A DNA stretch of 64,000 nucleotides, taken from NCBI GenBank assembly GCA_000727475.1, contig KL647312.1, positions 124,001 to 188,000 on the forward strand. The letters are read 5' to 3'. The notes under the pieces were generated by a model, which was not told where the DNA came from, made no database searches, and saw only the letters and a program-made list of their open reading frames with translations. Position numbers and translations under genes: made by a program. Shown here piece after piece: positions 48,301 to 60,860 of the stretch; position 1 is the stretch's first letter, and each line of letters starts with the position of its first letter. This stretch comes from Sarcocystis neurona. Taxonomy: Eukaryota > Apicomplexa > Conoidasida > Eucoccidiorida > Sarcocystidae.

Positions 48301-51300
48301 GTTTGTCCATTCACTGTAGGAGTCCTGCCGTAAAACACTTTTCTACCAGACATGCTTTGAACTGGAATTTACTTGACTATTTCTGCACCTAACACCACCC
48401 TATCATACGTACTTCCCGCGTCACATTGCTCCGCTAGTTTTTCGTATGGAATTCACGTAAGTGGGTTGTGTTTTCCTGAAAAAGGCCACAGTCCGAAGCC
48501 GAAAAATCAGTCGAGCTGCTGACCGTCTTTTCTGCGATTTTCACGGTGCTAGCGTGGTCAAGCCTCAGCTATGTTCTGTGTGTCTTAACCACGTAGCTTC
48601 TAGAAGTGTAGGCCGCTGTCACGATTAAATCAATATCGTGGAACACAACTGTGGTGTGACGCTTAAAGCAGACACCCGGCAACGAAGAAAATTTCTGTTA
48701 TACGCGTACGATGATGCAAAAGAGAAGAGGGTTAGCACAATGCTCGCGACATTCTTGAGAAGAGAAGCACTCTCCAGATAACGGTTGTTTCCCAAAAAAG
48801 TCATGAACACAGAAGGGCCTCCATGCGCAATTTCTTCCTGGTCGAAAGGCAGAGCTAGCAAAGAGAAAGATCTAATTCACTACAAACAATTGAAGATATG
48901 GCGGATACGGTTGAAAAGGCAACCTGGGGAACCTGTCAGGTAGGAAAGGGAAGACTTGGGTGTGAACGGCAAAAATTCAACGGAAAAGGCCCTCTCTATC
49001 CGTACACATAAGGAACCTAAAAGAACGTCTCATCTGTCTTGCACGCTAGTGATCTGGTATAAAGGCCACATCTTCACCATTTCCGAAAAAGTGCAAAAAT
49101 TGGGGAAGACGTCGGACTGGATAGAAAAACCTCGCAGTGGCTTTGTTCGGCGTATACGATGAAGGAGTACTACTGAAAGAAATACAACAGATAGTGCTGA
49201 AAGGAATTGTATGTTTGCCAGCAAGCGCAAGTGGAGATGAGTTTTAATTGTGGAAAAATGACCATCCGGACCAGCTAAATGAGCTTGGTGGTCTTAGCAG
49301 CAGAACTGCTCTAGATTGGACGCGGCCGGTTGAGACGTAAGGCGACGAAAACAAGACTTATAATGCACCGATTATCCACAACGCCTGCATTTTCTACACG
49401 AAATTGCGTTCCGAATCCTGATCGATATTCGACGAGGTGATACCCCACGAAAAAAGTCGTGTGTGTCCGTGTTTAATGAAAGGAAGCCGTACAAAATCGC
49501 GCCGTTCCCTCGTGGTGTAAGAAGAAAAACCGTGTTAAGGCTGGTCCCTTGCACATGGTAGTCCAACCACAGACCCCCAGGAGCGGTTCTGCACATACAC
49601 ACGCACGGAAAGTTATTGGCATAGACTTTGCTAATGGCGCGGATTATCTCTACCAGCGCAACGCACTGAAAAACACCCAGCCTACAAGCAGAAGAACCTT
49701 CTGAGGTCGAGCTGGTGCCGTAAGACGCAGTACGCGGCTCCCAAAAAAAACGGGCGTAATCGTTCTAGCAAACAGCGGTTCTCTTGTTCGGACACGCGCA
49801 AAAGACAGGGAAAAACCCAATCTCTTTTCCCTTCTGATCCTTTCGGATGCATGTCCTCAGGTTGAAAAAAAATGAGTGTACATGTTTGCAGAAGCAGAGG
49901 ACCTCTTTTGGGCAATTTTCTCCCCACTTCGCACGTTCACCAAATACAGCTTCATTTGTTCAACACTATTCTATCATCAACGCATCTCTGTATCTGAGCC
50001 ACTGGGTTGTGTGGTGCTGAATTGTGCCGTTGCATATGGCGAGTTTTCTGTCACAGTAAAAGAGAAAGAAGTGCCTCCATCCCAGATGCACAAATACATA
50101 TGAAAGGACTGACCGTATGTAGTCAGATAGATGTACACGTAAGGTCACACACATGAATACATGTGTGTGTGCACAGCACCGTGTACACACGCACGTAAAT
50201 GTGCAGAGACTCTTAACACATGTAAATCCAGACATACGCAAATATCTGTGTGCGTATCAAGGGAATTTTTTCTCACGTCCAGTAAAACACGACATAAACG
50301 TTGTGAGAAAAGGCGCTTTTACCAGTTTATTTTGTGAAGGGCTGGCCTGGTGAACGGAAGTGCTAGAGTGCGTCGTCCGACGCTGGCGCCGTGCGCTCCG
50401 CCGCTACAGACCGCCGCAGGTGCGGTCCTTCCGAAAGTACGGGAGCAACCCGTGCACTGATTCAACTGTGCATCTCTCAAAAGGGAAAATTAACCCTCTT
50501 CACAAAGGTGCACAATATATTCAATGTCAGGGATGCATACAAGCTGGCACCAGACACACCACATGTTGATACTATTGCTGCGGTGGGCATGGATAATCCT
50601 AAGCGAAAACGCACACTGCGCTCCCGAATGCAGCGCTGAAAATTGAGATTGGTGCCACACATATCACATTAGCAGGTGTGTGTAAACCCAAAGAAACAGT
50701 TGTCAAGCCACAAACACCACAGTCTTGAAATCGCCAGAAGGTCTCGGAGTACCCGTCCAACAAGTAGCTCGCTCTATACAGAATGGATGCGTACTTCTCC
50801 AATGTACGTTCGTACACCGAAAAATCTATCGACTAGCCAACCACAGCAGCTGAAACCTGTTCTCTCAATCCACACCTTGTAGCCGCGTGACGTTGTGCGA
50901 GAGAAAGGTAGAAGAGACATATGAGGTAGCTTTAATATACTACCTCATACGCGTCTGGCGTGAATACGATGTTGCGTGAAGTTCCCAGAACTTCTCCACC
51001 AGAACACCATGTAGCATAGAACCGAAGGAAGGCGTTCATGTGCGCACGCATCGGAAAAGCTAGACTGCGAAGTAGAGTACATACGAACACGGATACGGGT
51101 TACGCCCTTAGAGACACGAGAATACTTGTGGATGGTGGGAATGGTGTGCATTTCACCAGTCACTTAATGACACTCACAGAACTGTCACACACAGTGAAAA
51201 TGTCACTGGACACAGCTCTTAGATTCCTTGCGAGAGTGAAATGGGTAAGTTGGAGTGCCTGTGTTCCAAGCAAGTATCCTTTTTCGTGGATTGCTACTGC

Positions 51301-54300
51301 CGACCTTAGTACACTGCGGCGAACTGTCGCTAGAGATACAAAGCAGCGCACGACACAGCACTCCACACTCGGCAAACGCCACACAAGACGTTTCGAAAAC
51401 GAAGCACGTCACTTGGTATACTGAAGTGATGCTACTCAACTAGGATGTGGCAAAACTGCCACTGTACAGCGCTTCAGAAGTACGAGAGATTAATAGAATG
51501 TAAAGATTATGATTATGTATCAGTATACAGGAGTCGAACAAAACTCTCCACAATGATTCGATTTTCTGAAGGACTTACCGTGAGGCTGAGGTTGCATGGC
51601 CTAGCATCTCTGTTTTCTTCTGAAATTCCGGAGACAAAGTGCCTGAATTCGGGATCCAGGATCTACAAGACCACAGAATCTTACAGCTACGCGGCCATTC
51701 AATTTCCACGAAACGTGAGAGTGCATCACAAAAGAGGCACATAATTCTCACTTCGTAGCTACGCGGAAAAAACGCAACCAAGGGGCAGGTGGAAATTCAG
51801 CTTTCCGCACTAAAAACAAGTACGTAGGAAACTTCTGCTTCTTCTCTTAACGTCCGTTGATTGTAGACAGCGTGGATGGTGACACAGTAGTTTTCTTGCG
51901 TGACAACCTTGATGAGATGTCTAGGTCGTCAAACAACACGTCTGACCACTTCTAACGATCGAACGTTGGGTGCGACACAGACATCAACGCATAGCTGGCT
52001 GTCGCCTAAGAAGTGAAGCCTTCTGGCTCCCCGCGTGCAGTGCCCGTAGGCTGCAGCGGGACAGCCCAGCAACTTTCACAACTCACTGTCTACCAACGGA
52101 GACGCGCGCCAAGCACCAGTTTTACTGTTAAAACTCTTCCGCAAAGATTCAGAAAGTGAGAGACTGCTTTAAACTCGTTTATAGTCGTGTGCACCTCTAC
52201 CTATATGTGTATAGATTCGTGTACGTTCAACTGTGCCCCAACGCACATGTCACGTACGTGTACGCAGGGGGTACGGAAACGTAAGGCAGGCCAGATGATA
52301 TTTTCCTTCAACACGCCTACGGACTAAAGCACCGGAGATGAAGGCAGAGATCTTAATGGATGTGCGTAGGGCATCGTGTGCTGCGACCACGCGCGTGACG
52401 TGATGGCCACTATCTCCCAAGAAGCGCTATTTTGAGGAATAGCCCTACAAATAGACTGGCGTATCAATATATGTGGCGCCCTCGCGACTTGCACCACGGG
52501 TTGCTAAGAAATAACAGCACAAGCCAGACTGTGAACGTTCGTGTCAGGTTGAGGATCTGTCTGTCATATTTCACGGCATTGTTCACTGTCAAGCAGCAGG
52601 AAACCAGGTAAATACTATTTATCGAACTGAATTGATTTCTTTAATGTCGCATTGAGTAAGTAATTCTGTCCCCTGCTCCGAAATACACGGGTGACGCTTA
52701 TATTAAGTGTACATACTATCTTTTTACCTCCGCCGAATATTCTCGTGGTTGTTATGTTGAGCGTGACTTCCGTTAATTAAATGGTTTTGTGCACCACCGC
52801 GCTTCTCGCACGCATGGCGCTGGTGCTTCGTAATTTCTTTTGCCGCTGCTCAGAATTCGGAATCATATATTTAGTCATGCGCACCCAACACAGCAGTGAC
52901 ACTGCGACCACGCCGAACTAGGCCCGCGTTCTGCATTACTCGTGAAAACCGGAGTACTAGGGACAGCAATGCTTAAAACTTAACAACTACACTTTGTCGC
53001 ATCCATTGTGGTTCTCAAAGTCACGCGAGCAGCAGACGCCGCGGAGTCAACTGAGGATCCATCTGTATCACGTATCGGCTAGCATGGACCGTACTCGTCA
53101 TTGTCTGCGTGAAAAGACTGTATGGTCACCGATTTCCCAGGTAGGGCTCACACACGTACCATAAGTGAACACATATTCACGCGCATGTGAAGACTGGAAC
53201 ACATATTCACGCGCATGTGAAGACTGGAAGTGCTTCTTCCTTTACCACTGGTGAAGAGAAACTGCACTGCGTCAGAGAGTGAACTCAATGGGGCAGCTAC
53301 GCTTTGAAATACGCCTAAACGCGCACAGGGTGTATTTTAGTATCAGGCGACCTACAGCATACGTACCGCCCTCATAGTTGTCTGCTCGTGAAAGCAGAAT
53401 TCGCCATACGTATCCTGAGACCTATGCTTTCACGCGCCCATATGAAAAGATAAACAGAGGTGTAGAGAGGTGGTGTACACCGAAGACCAGTCCTGAAAGC
53501 CGACTACATGCGAGTATGTTTGCTTAAACGTTGTCAGACTCCAACAAAAAGTACTAATGCGTCTCCTGACGGCCTGACGTGCTTTACACGCCGGCTGTGC
53601 TGACACAAGCACCTACCACGACATAATTGTTATACATCAATTGCTTGAGGAGTAACACCTGAGACAAGAAAGCAAGGTGGCCGGAGTTTGTCTCTCTCAT
53701 TCCTCCTCGCATCTTTTGATACGAAAGAAAATTCACCAGTTCGCCGCAAGAGATGACAAAGCCTTAGATGTGATTATACTTTGGTTGAAGGCACCCAATG
53801 ATCAATTATCATTCGCTCTGAGCTATGCACTGCAGTTAATATGTGACGGGGCACGTGCAGGCACGTGTATGCGCCAGCACAGAAACGAAGGCAGCTGGCC
53901 ACTACAGGAGCGTATCTGCACCTATGTGTATCTGTACACGTGTAGACGTACCTACTGTGAGCGCAGAGAACGTGACTCGGAGACGCGTCGCACGCTCTGT
54001 ATGACGACGATATGCGTGCGACAGTGCCTCGTCTTCACACACGGATGTGTGCGTAAACGTAAGTCCACCCTCGTAAGCAGACTTAAGGGTCCTCACGCCA
54101 AAGTGCACTACTCTTACGGCTCGCCAAAACAGACCACCAGGTATTCTCGACACAACTACACACAATACGAAAAAATTTTGCAGATATGTATATGTATCTA
54201 TATACATATCTGTTTATACACATTTATATACCCACGCACGTATACATATACATATATATATACATATATGAATATACCCGCGATGCCAACACTACCCATT

Positions 54301-54802
54301 TGCAAGATACGAGCGAGAGTCCCGCGCACGTAACATTGCACCAGCAACGTATACGGTGCTGAAATGCCGATGCAGCAACGGTAGCGCCTCTGACGCGAAG
54401 CGTCGGTAACATCGCAGCAGCAGACACATCAACACTCTCTTCCGTTTACAAAGTGTGTTGTCATTCCATCAGCCGTACGTCCTTTGCCTTGGAGCAGCAT
54501 ACTCCCTATCCTTCGCCGGATCAAGACGAAGAACGGCAGCAGCACCACTTGCAGCAACCGCAATAGCAGCGGCAACAGGAACAGCATCTGTAGTGCCCAG
54601 CAGGAGACAACAGCGACAGTAGTAGCTATACTACCAAGACCAGCAGGCAAAGCAGGAAGAGTAGCGGCAGCAAGAGAAGCCGTCTACAGGCAGAGGAGTA
54701 GCGTGGACAGCAGGACCGGCAGTACCAGTAGTGGAGGAGCACGCGGAGCAGGAGCAACCCACGAGAAGGGGAGCAAGAGCTTAAGCGAAGTGGCGTGTTT
54801 GT
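45384..54802. other. Gene-poor interval
   Basis: There are TATA microsatellites at about 45510, 46145-46200 and 46380-46410, and little other repeat content. Frames of protein-like composition but without recognised domains or splice context are 51038-51424 (+, includes RILVDGGNGVHFTSHLM) and 53677 to about 53930 (+, includes KALDVIILWLKAPNDQLSFALSYALQL). They may be remnants or unrecognised exons. The last few hundred bases (54.4-54.8 kb) are CAG-rich and probably belong to the 3' UTR of the kinase gene. Confidence 0.35.
53167..53228 (+). repeat. Exact 30-bp tandem duplication
   Basis: The 30-base unit starting GAACACATATTCACGCGCAT is present twice in a row without mismatch, plus two bases of a third. 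Confidence 0.9.
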
Positions 54803-57800
54803 CTAGGCCTTCCCAAGAAGCTGCAGAGGTAATTCGCTTGGAAGACAAGCCTTGGGGTTTTGTGTGAACCAGCGGTGCTGCAGCGCAGCTGCTGCCGAAA
54901 TCCGCTGTTGTGGATCGAGCTGCAGGAGCTGTTCCAGCAGGTCTACCGTGTCGTTACAGCAAAAGGGGAGAACAGTTCGAAGAGACTTGGGAGATGTGTG
55001 AGTAAACGGAAAAAACGAAGGAAGATTTTCTGCACCCCCCCAACCATTCCGTGAGATAGCATCGGACGAAGATGAAAGGGAAGAAGAGGAAGACGTCTGG
55101 CGTGTGCTGTTGGACTGCGAGGAGACAGACGAAGAAGAGGACGGGGTGCCACGAAGAGAAAAGATGCGGCTCAGCTGGTCTACTTCATTTGTTCCAGGGA
55201 AAAGAGGACTACCTACGAAAAACAATCCAGGACCACACGACAGACTGCTGCGGACCATCACGTAAATAGATCGATAAAAAACACCGAGAAGAAAAAGCTG
55301 ACACGTACAGCCTTGTTGCTGCGTGTGTGTATAGTTAATGAATCTGCGTTTATAGCTGTAGTTACACATGCTCTTTCGTACATAAAGAACCCCACCACGG
55401 CACGACTAAAAAAGAAACTTCACAACTCCATGTATGGGGTACAGTTGTCTCTTCGCCTGTACATACATATGTATATATAGAGAGAGACGACACAGAAAGG
55501 TGATCCGACATATACTGTCTTGGAGCGCCGCGCACGCCCGTTTCTGCTGGAGGCTGTGCTGCCGAGACGCAAGACAAAAAGACGCACTGGGTCATACAGT
55601 GCGTCACCATACGACAACTACCCACGCCCACGTATACACACACATACGGGTATGTACATATAATATACATTTATATATATACACACATATACATATACAT
55701 ATCTTTTTGCATATATACATATATACATATATATATATATACGTATTTGTACACATACACATACTTACTGTATTCCCGCATATACATACACATACATTTA
55801 GTACGTACGTGTATACGTACGTACACTCAGGCATATCAAACAAATGTATGTATTCCCGTGAAGGCCTCTTTCCATAAATGTACGTACAGAGGCATAATCG
55901 TACGACCACACACATATGCCAAATCCTAACAGGCCTGTGTACACACTCGCCCAAGACAACGTCCCCAGAGATCTCCGCAGAGGTCATTATGAGCGCCCGC
56001 ACACACATGTAGACATGTATTTATATTTCCACATGTATGACACACAGGATACGCACACACGTGTAGACAAGTATTTACATTTGAAAATGTATGACTCCAC
56101 GTATGTATACTTTTACGTGCAGACTCGTATACTTGTACGCATACACATATATAAATGCAAGGATGAACAGGTACACAGCGAACCTACGCAGTCACACGGA
56201 TGGGTGCTCGTGAGCCGCTACAGGGATATTCCAAACGAAAGTCATTTTCAGGTGCGCCACGAATACGAGTAGCCAGAACAGTCCGCAAATGCTGACGTGT
56301 GTAAACGCCACGGGGGGTGTTCAAGTAGCATCACCACAAGCATATGATAGAAAGTTATGAATACCATTATGCGTGTATATGGAGATACTCTGTCGTGCCC
56401 ACAGCACACGTGCATCCGTCGGTACTACAGAGCTGGACATACACACATATCTAGCCTGTAGATCACCACGCATATACACACCCGTTATGGGGTTGACCCC
56501 ACATATGCGTATATATGGAACGTGTCTTGCGTAGAGGCTGTCGAGCAGACAAAGAGAGACGAGGAGACAGAGAGAGACGCAAGGAGAGACAGGGAGAGCG
56601 AAGATGAAGTTTCCTAGCAGCAGAATCTGTGAGACATACAGAGAGAGACGAAGAGAGGAACAGAGATACAGAGAGAAAGAGAGAAGATGAAGTGTTCTAC
56701 CAGTAGAGTCTGTGAGACACAGAGAGAGAGAGGAGGGAAGAGAAATACAAAGAGAGACGGAGACGGAATATGAAGTTTCCTAGCAGTAGAACCTGTGAGA
56801 CAGAGAGAAACAACGAGAGAGTGAGACAGAGAGAGAGATGATGTTTTCTCGCAGTAAAGTCTGTGAAACAGAGGGAGAGAGACAAAGAGGGAAAGAGAGG
56901 TGCAAAGAGAGACAGAGAACGAAAAGACGAAGTTTCACCTGTGAGTAACTCCGCCATGATGCAGCCGACACTCCATATGTCAACAGCAGGACCGTAGCGA
57001 TCGGCGCCGTATAGCAGCTCTGGTGGTCTATACCAGAGTGTCACTACTTTCGCTGTCATAAGATCTTTCCTGCTCACTGCCACAGGCGCTGCCTTGACTC
57101 CTGCTGCTCCCGAGTTTTCTGCTGTTGCTGCTCCTGCGCCGGCGGTTCCTCCTCCTTCTCCTGTTGCGCCTACGTGCCCTGCTGCTGCTCCTGCTTCCTC
57201 TCTTGCTGACGGCGCTGCTGCTTCTCCTCCGCCTCCTCCTCCACTGGGTGTCGTCCGTACCCGTCCCTCTCCTGCTAACGCAGCTTTCCCCTCTTCTCCT
57301 CTTCTCTGATGATGAACTGCCGGTGTCCCTTCCCCACGTGCAGCTGAAACAGACACAACCGCAGTCTTGCTTGCGGAGTTCTCCGCTGCAGCACGTCGAG
57401 CTTCTGCAGTATCTAGACCTGCTGCTGCTGCTGTTCTCTTCCTGTCTGCTGCTGTTGCATCTCTCTCTGACAAGGACTCGCCACCTTCTGCTGCTGGAAG
57501 CTTCGCCTCTGCTGTTGGTGTCGCTAAGGGTGACGGAGTAGGCGAAAACGTCTGCCCGACATTTCCTCCTCTTCCCCCTGTCATTCTTCCCTCGCCCCCT
57601 TCCCGAGTCGCTGCTGCAGCCGGTACTGCTCCACCCGAGTGAGGTCCTGCTGTGGCGGCTTCTCTTGCCTCATCCTTCTTTTTCCCTTCTCCCCTTTCTC
57701 GTTGTCCTCCGCTGCTGCCGCCAACTCCTCGTTCTCTCTTCGCTGCTGCCACAGCAGCTGCTGCTGCATCCGGTGGAGCCGACAAAGCGGAATGCGCAGC

Positions 57801-58823
57801 AGCAAGTCCAGCAGCAGGGGCAGACGCTGATGAGAGGGGAGTCGCAAAGCCGCGAGAAAGGCCAAAGTCCGCAACTTTACAAATGCCTTTCCCGTTGATG
57901 AAAACATTGGCAGGAGAAAGGTCTCTGTGAATAATATATCGTTCGTGAAGCGCATGCACGCCTTTCAAGATTTGTTGCATGATGCACTTCACGTGCTGCA
58001 CCGAGAGGCGCGTTTTGCTATCAATAAGTTTCTTCAAGTCGCCTTCCATCAGTTCCATCACCAGACATATAAACTCTTTCTCGACATATAAATCCACGAC
58101 GCCCATCACATTCTGTTGCTGCACCTCACGCATTACCTTCAGCTCGCGTATAGTCGTAAAATGCAGCCCGACAGTCCCGGCATTCTGACGCAGGAGCGCC
58201 CGAGATGAAGCTGTTGTCGTTGCTCCTCCTTCTGCGCCGCTGCCTGCTCCTCCTCCTTGACGCTGCTGCTGCAGAAAACTGCTACTGCTGCTCGCCTTCA
58301 CTTTCTTCACTGCTACGACTGCTGCTGTCTGAACGTCGACAGCCTTCTCCACTCGTCCGTACGTCCCCTCTCCCAAAAAAGAATCACACGGGCGGTAGCG
58401 CTGGCTCCCGCGCAGCGCCGTTGCTGCTGAAGAAGAGTAGGAGGAAGAAAAAGAAGAGGAAGCGGGAAGGGGAGACGAGGAGGAGGAGGAAGACGAGGAA
58501 GAGACAGAGGATGAGAAAGAGGAGGCAGCCGCGATGACAGAGGGACGCTGGGGATGGCGAGGAGGCCGCACCTCTGCAGGAGAAAACGACTGCTGCTGCT
58601 CCAGCTGCGGCGCTTCACCACCACACGGCTGCTGGTGACGCTCAGTCGGGCGCTGTCCTCCGTTCAGCGTCTCCTGCGGGGACTCCTGCACCTGCAGCGA
58701 CCCCGAGGGCTGTTGGCGCCGCTCCCTTCCTTCTCCCGCAGCAGCTGCTGGGGGCGTGGAACAGGGCAACGGCTGCGGCCTTCGGAAGTGGGCTTCATCT
58801 TTTACCGCGGAGAAAGAAGACAT
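54803..58823 (-). CDS. MRK: CDK7-related protein kinase, MRK/Crk7 type (exons 58823-56939 and 55212-54803)
   Basis: Two exons join in phase 1, ACAG|GTGAAA to TTCGTAG|GT, rebuilding [18 protein letters not shown] without a gap; total about 764 residues. Subdomains are G-loop GEGTYGRV (151-158), Lys173 in VAVKK, Glu227 in the FTTIREL helix, HRDLSPAN (299-306), DFG (319-321), [12 protein letters not shown] (593-604) and DIWSVGC (615-621). Exon 2 adds [10 protein letters not shown] and [29 protein letters not shown], the IREL helix and the C-lobe end resemble apicomplexan MO15-related kinase (Plasmodium MRK, Toxoplasma Crk7), which by family pairs with cyclin H and acts in transcription and the cell cycle. 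Oddities are Ser303 where the catalytic loop normally has Lys, and about 255 Ala/Gly/Arg-rich residues (329-583) between DFG and the end of the activation segment. A Ser-rich insert also lies between Lys173 and the C helix. An in-frame TGA lies upstream of the chosen ATG. Confidence 0.85.
55640..55830. repeat. TATA/CATA microsatellite in the kinase 3' flank of exon 2's intron
   Basis: Interrupted CATATACA and TATATATA runs lie inside the intron between the two kinase exons. They are non-coding. Confidence 0.8.
56585..56938 (-). repeat. Tandem cassettes at the 5' end of the kinase intron, resembling splice acceptors
   Basis: On the minus strand, units of about 70-95 bases repeat. Each has a CT-rich run ending TCTCACAG or TTTCACAG, then a variant of (A/G)TTCTACTGCTAGGAAACTTCAT. 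Anchors on the + strand are near 56603, 56686, 56770 and 56837, and a shortened version includes the true exon 1 donor (56939/56938). The read-through frame stays open for about 80 codons beyond the donor. Confidence 0.7.
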
Positions 58824-59716
58824 CGAGGAATCACAGTCTCTCTGCGCAGAATTTCTTCACTGGCCAGGTGCACTCGTCAGCGTAGTTATGAGAACATATA
58901 CATATAGGTAGGACGGCATATGTACTTACCGCTATCCAGGATATGTTATACACATATACGTATACTTCTTTTGTAATGCGTAAGGGTGGGAGCTTATATT
59001 TGCATATATATCACTACACCTACATATTTATTAGTAGAAGCACGCGCCAAACATATTTTTAAGGCATATTCATACTCATGCGTAGAGCCCGACCGCAAAA
59101 ATCGATAAACGCCAGCAGGGGCGCATGTTGTCACACAGGTCACCGCATGCGCCAAGTACGTGGATACGTGTGTGCAGTTGAAGAACCCATGTGCGCGGGG
59201 CGTACCCAGTCAGATGAGATGTATCCACAAATACATGTACAGGTGGATGCACATATAAGAAAAGAGTATTAAGGCAGAACGCGGGACGGTGAGGAAGCCT
59301 CGCGTGACGCGGCGTACGCACTTAAAGAATGAGATCTCTCCTCCGTCTGCAGCAACCACAGCAGCACTAGTACTAGTGCACCAGCGACAGCAGACACAAA
59401 GCCGGAGCGGCCGCTGCAATAGAAGCAGCATCAGTAGCAGCAGCGGCAACCGCAGGAGAACCAGCACCAGCAATGCACAACGGACAATCCCTTGCCAACA
59501 AATCTGGAAACCTCAGGAAAACAACAGCAGAAATATTTTTTCGTTACGCCAGAACATGTCTGGCGGGAGCGGCACCAGCGGCACGTGCAAAAGATATGCA
59601 GCAGTGCCGCACCAGCGGACCTCTGAGGCAGTGAAACTGCAACAAAAGTTTGCTGGGATTGATGGGAAACCACAGCGTTGTGGTAGAGGGGGAGACGGAG
59701 AAGCTACTTGGCATCT

Positions 59717-60860
59717 CTATTCGCACAAGTCGGAAATTTTGTGTAGAAAAAAAACCGCCACTTCGAGGCCATGAACTTGGGGCGGCGGTGCTCGAGACAC
59801 TGAAGAGACACTGCAGGAAAGTCAGAATTTCATGTGAACGGACCGGAGCGTAATTGGACGAAGGAGGAAAACACGAAGTAAGCGGGATATGCTGCGAAAG
59901 TCGAGACGGAAGGGAGAAGGAAGGATTGGTCAAACTCTACACACAGGTACCGAGACGGGGAACATTCCGAGAATCTTGGAATTCGAAGAGGGGAAAACAG
60001 GAGTTCCGCTTTAAATAGACGAAGGCCCGAGCTGACGGCGTATGAGAACATCTGAGAGTTCACGTCTTCGCACCGCCGCAACAAGCTAACCATTCTCAAT
60101 ACTTCGCGCTGCAACTCCTGCCTTTGGGTGCGTATTCCATCCAGCAAAAATAGAATCTTTTGTCAACGGTGAAATCGTTTGTCAACGGTGAAATGTAAAG
60201 GTGTGGGCGCATTACAATGGATGCCGAAAACATCACCACAATAGGGAGCCGGGCGTGTGCGCGGAAAGAAAAGCGCTGCCAAAGTGTGTTAACGCAGAAC
60301 AACATACGACGCAGACCTTTGCACGCACAAGAGAAAGTGACACAGGTCAAAGAGATCTAGTATGCTTCTATCATCTGAGGTGGTTCGCACGAAGTGTAAG
60401 GGAGAAACCCTACAAAATGAGCGGTTACAACGCAGGTGATCACTGCCGGAGAGAGAGAGTCTCAATTCTTCTACCTCAGGTTCGACGAGAAAGCCGCATC
60501 TAGCGTAAGAGGAGCAAAAATAGAATCGGAAATATGTGGAGAAGCACGCGAAGATACTCCACAGGAACATAGCGCGAGCCGCCGGTAGTTGTCCACTCTT
60601 CTACAAGGATTTCTGCACTTGCCGGTAGAGTACAGAGAATGTTTTCTACCGTTCTAGCTAGGGGGATTGCACGTACTGGACTACGCAACCCGTGTTGACC
60701 GTGTTGACCATCCCGCTTCTCTGGTGTGCTACTCGCGTAGAACCGGAGCCGAAGAAGGCGTCGGTAGCTGGACGGCTGCTCCTGCGGCAGCTTCTAGTGC
60801 TTGTTTGCTTGTGCTATTACTGCTCGTCGTCCTCTTCCTGTTGCTCGCGCTGTTGTTCAT
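59717..60860 (-). CDS. Four-exon conserved-looking protein of ~177 residues, unknown function
   Basis: Exons are 60860-60733, 60653-60548, 60156-59951 and 59810-59717 (TAG 59717-59719). Junction phases are 2, 0 and 2, and all fit. Signals are CGCGA|GTAGCA to CTAGCTAG, CTTCGC|GTGCTT to GACAAAAG, and TCTCG|GTACCT to TTTCCTGCAG. The first ~40 residues are Ser/Asn/Ala-rich low complexity. The rest is ordinary and mostly helical: TVENILCTLPASAEILVEEW, then RYVPVEYLRILFLLDGIRTQ, then LQREVLRMVSLLRRCEDV, ending VHGLEVAVFFLHKISDLCE. There is no signal peptide or clear TM. I do not recognise the family; the Leu/Arg-rich helices suggest a protein-interaction role, which is inference. The start is uncertain: an Ala/Arg-rich frame at 61161-60985 (with TMGEAYLSTRRFSP) could be an upstream exon. 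Confidence 0.55.

Noticed and set aside
55213..55369. Upstream part of the 188-codon kinase C-terminal frame as a separate start
   Set aside because: The residues before GSPLFPG lack homology to the kinase, and a TTCGTAG acceptor at 55213 joins exon 1 exactly.
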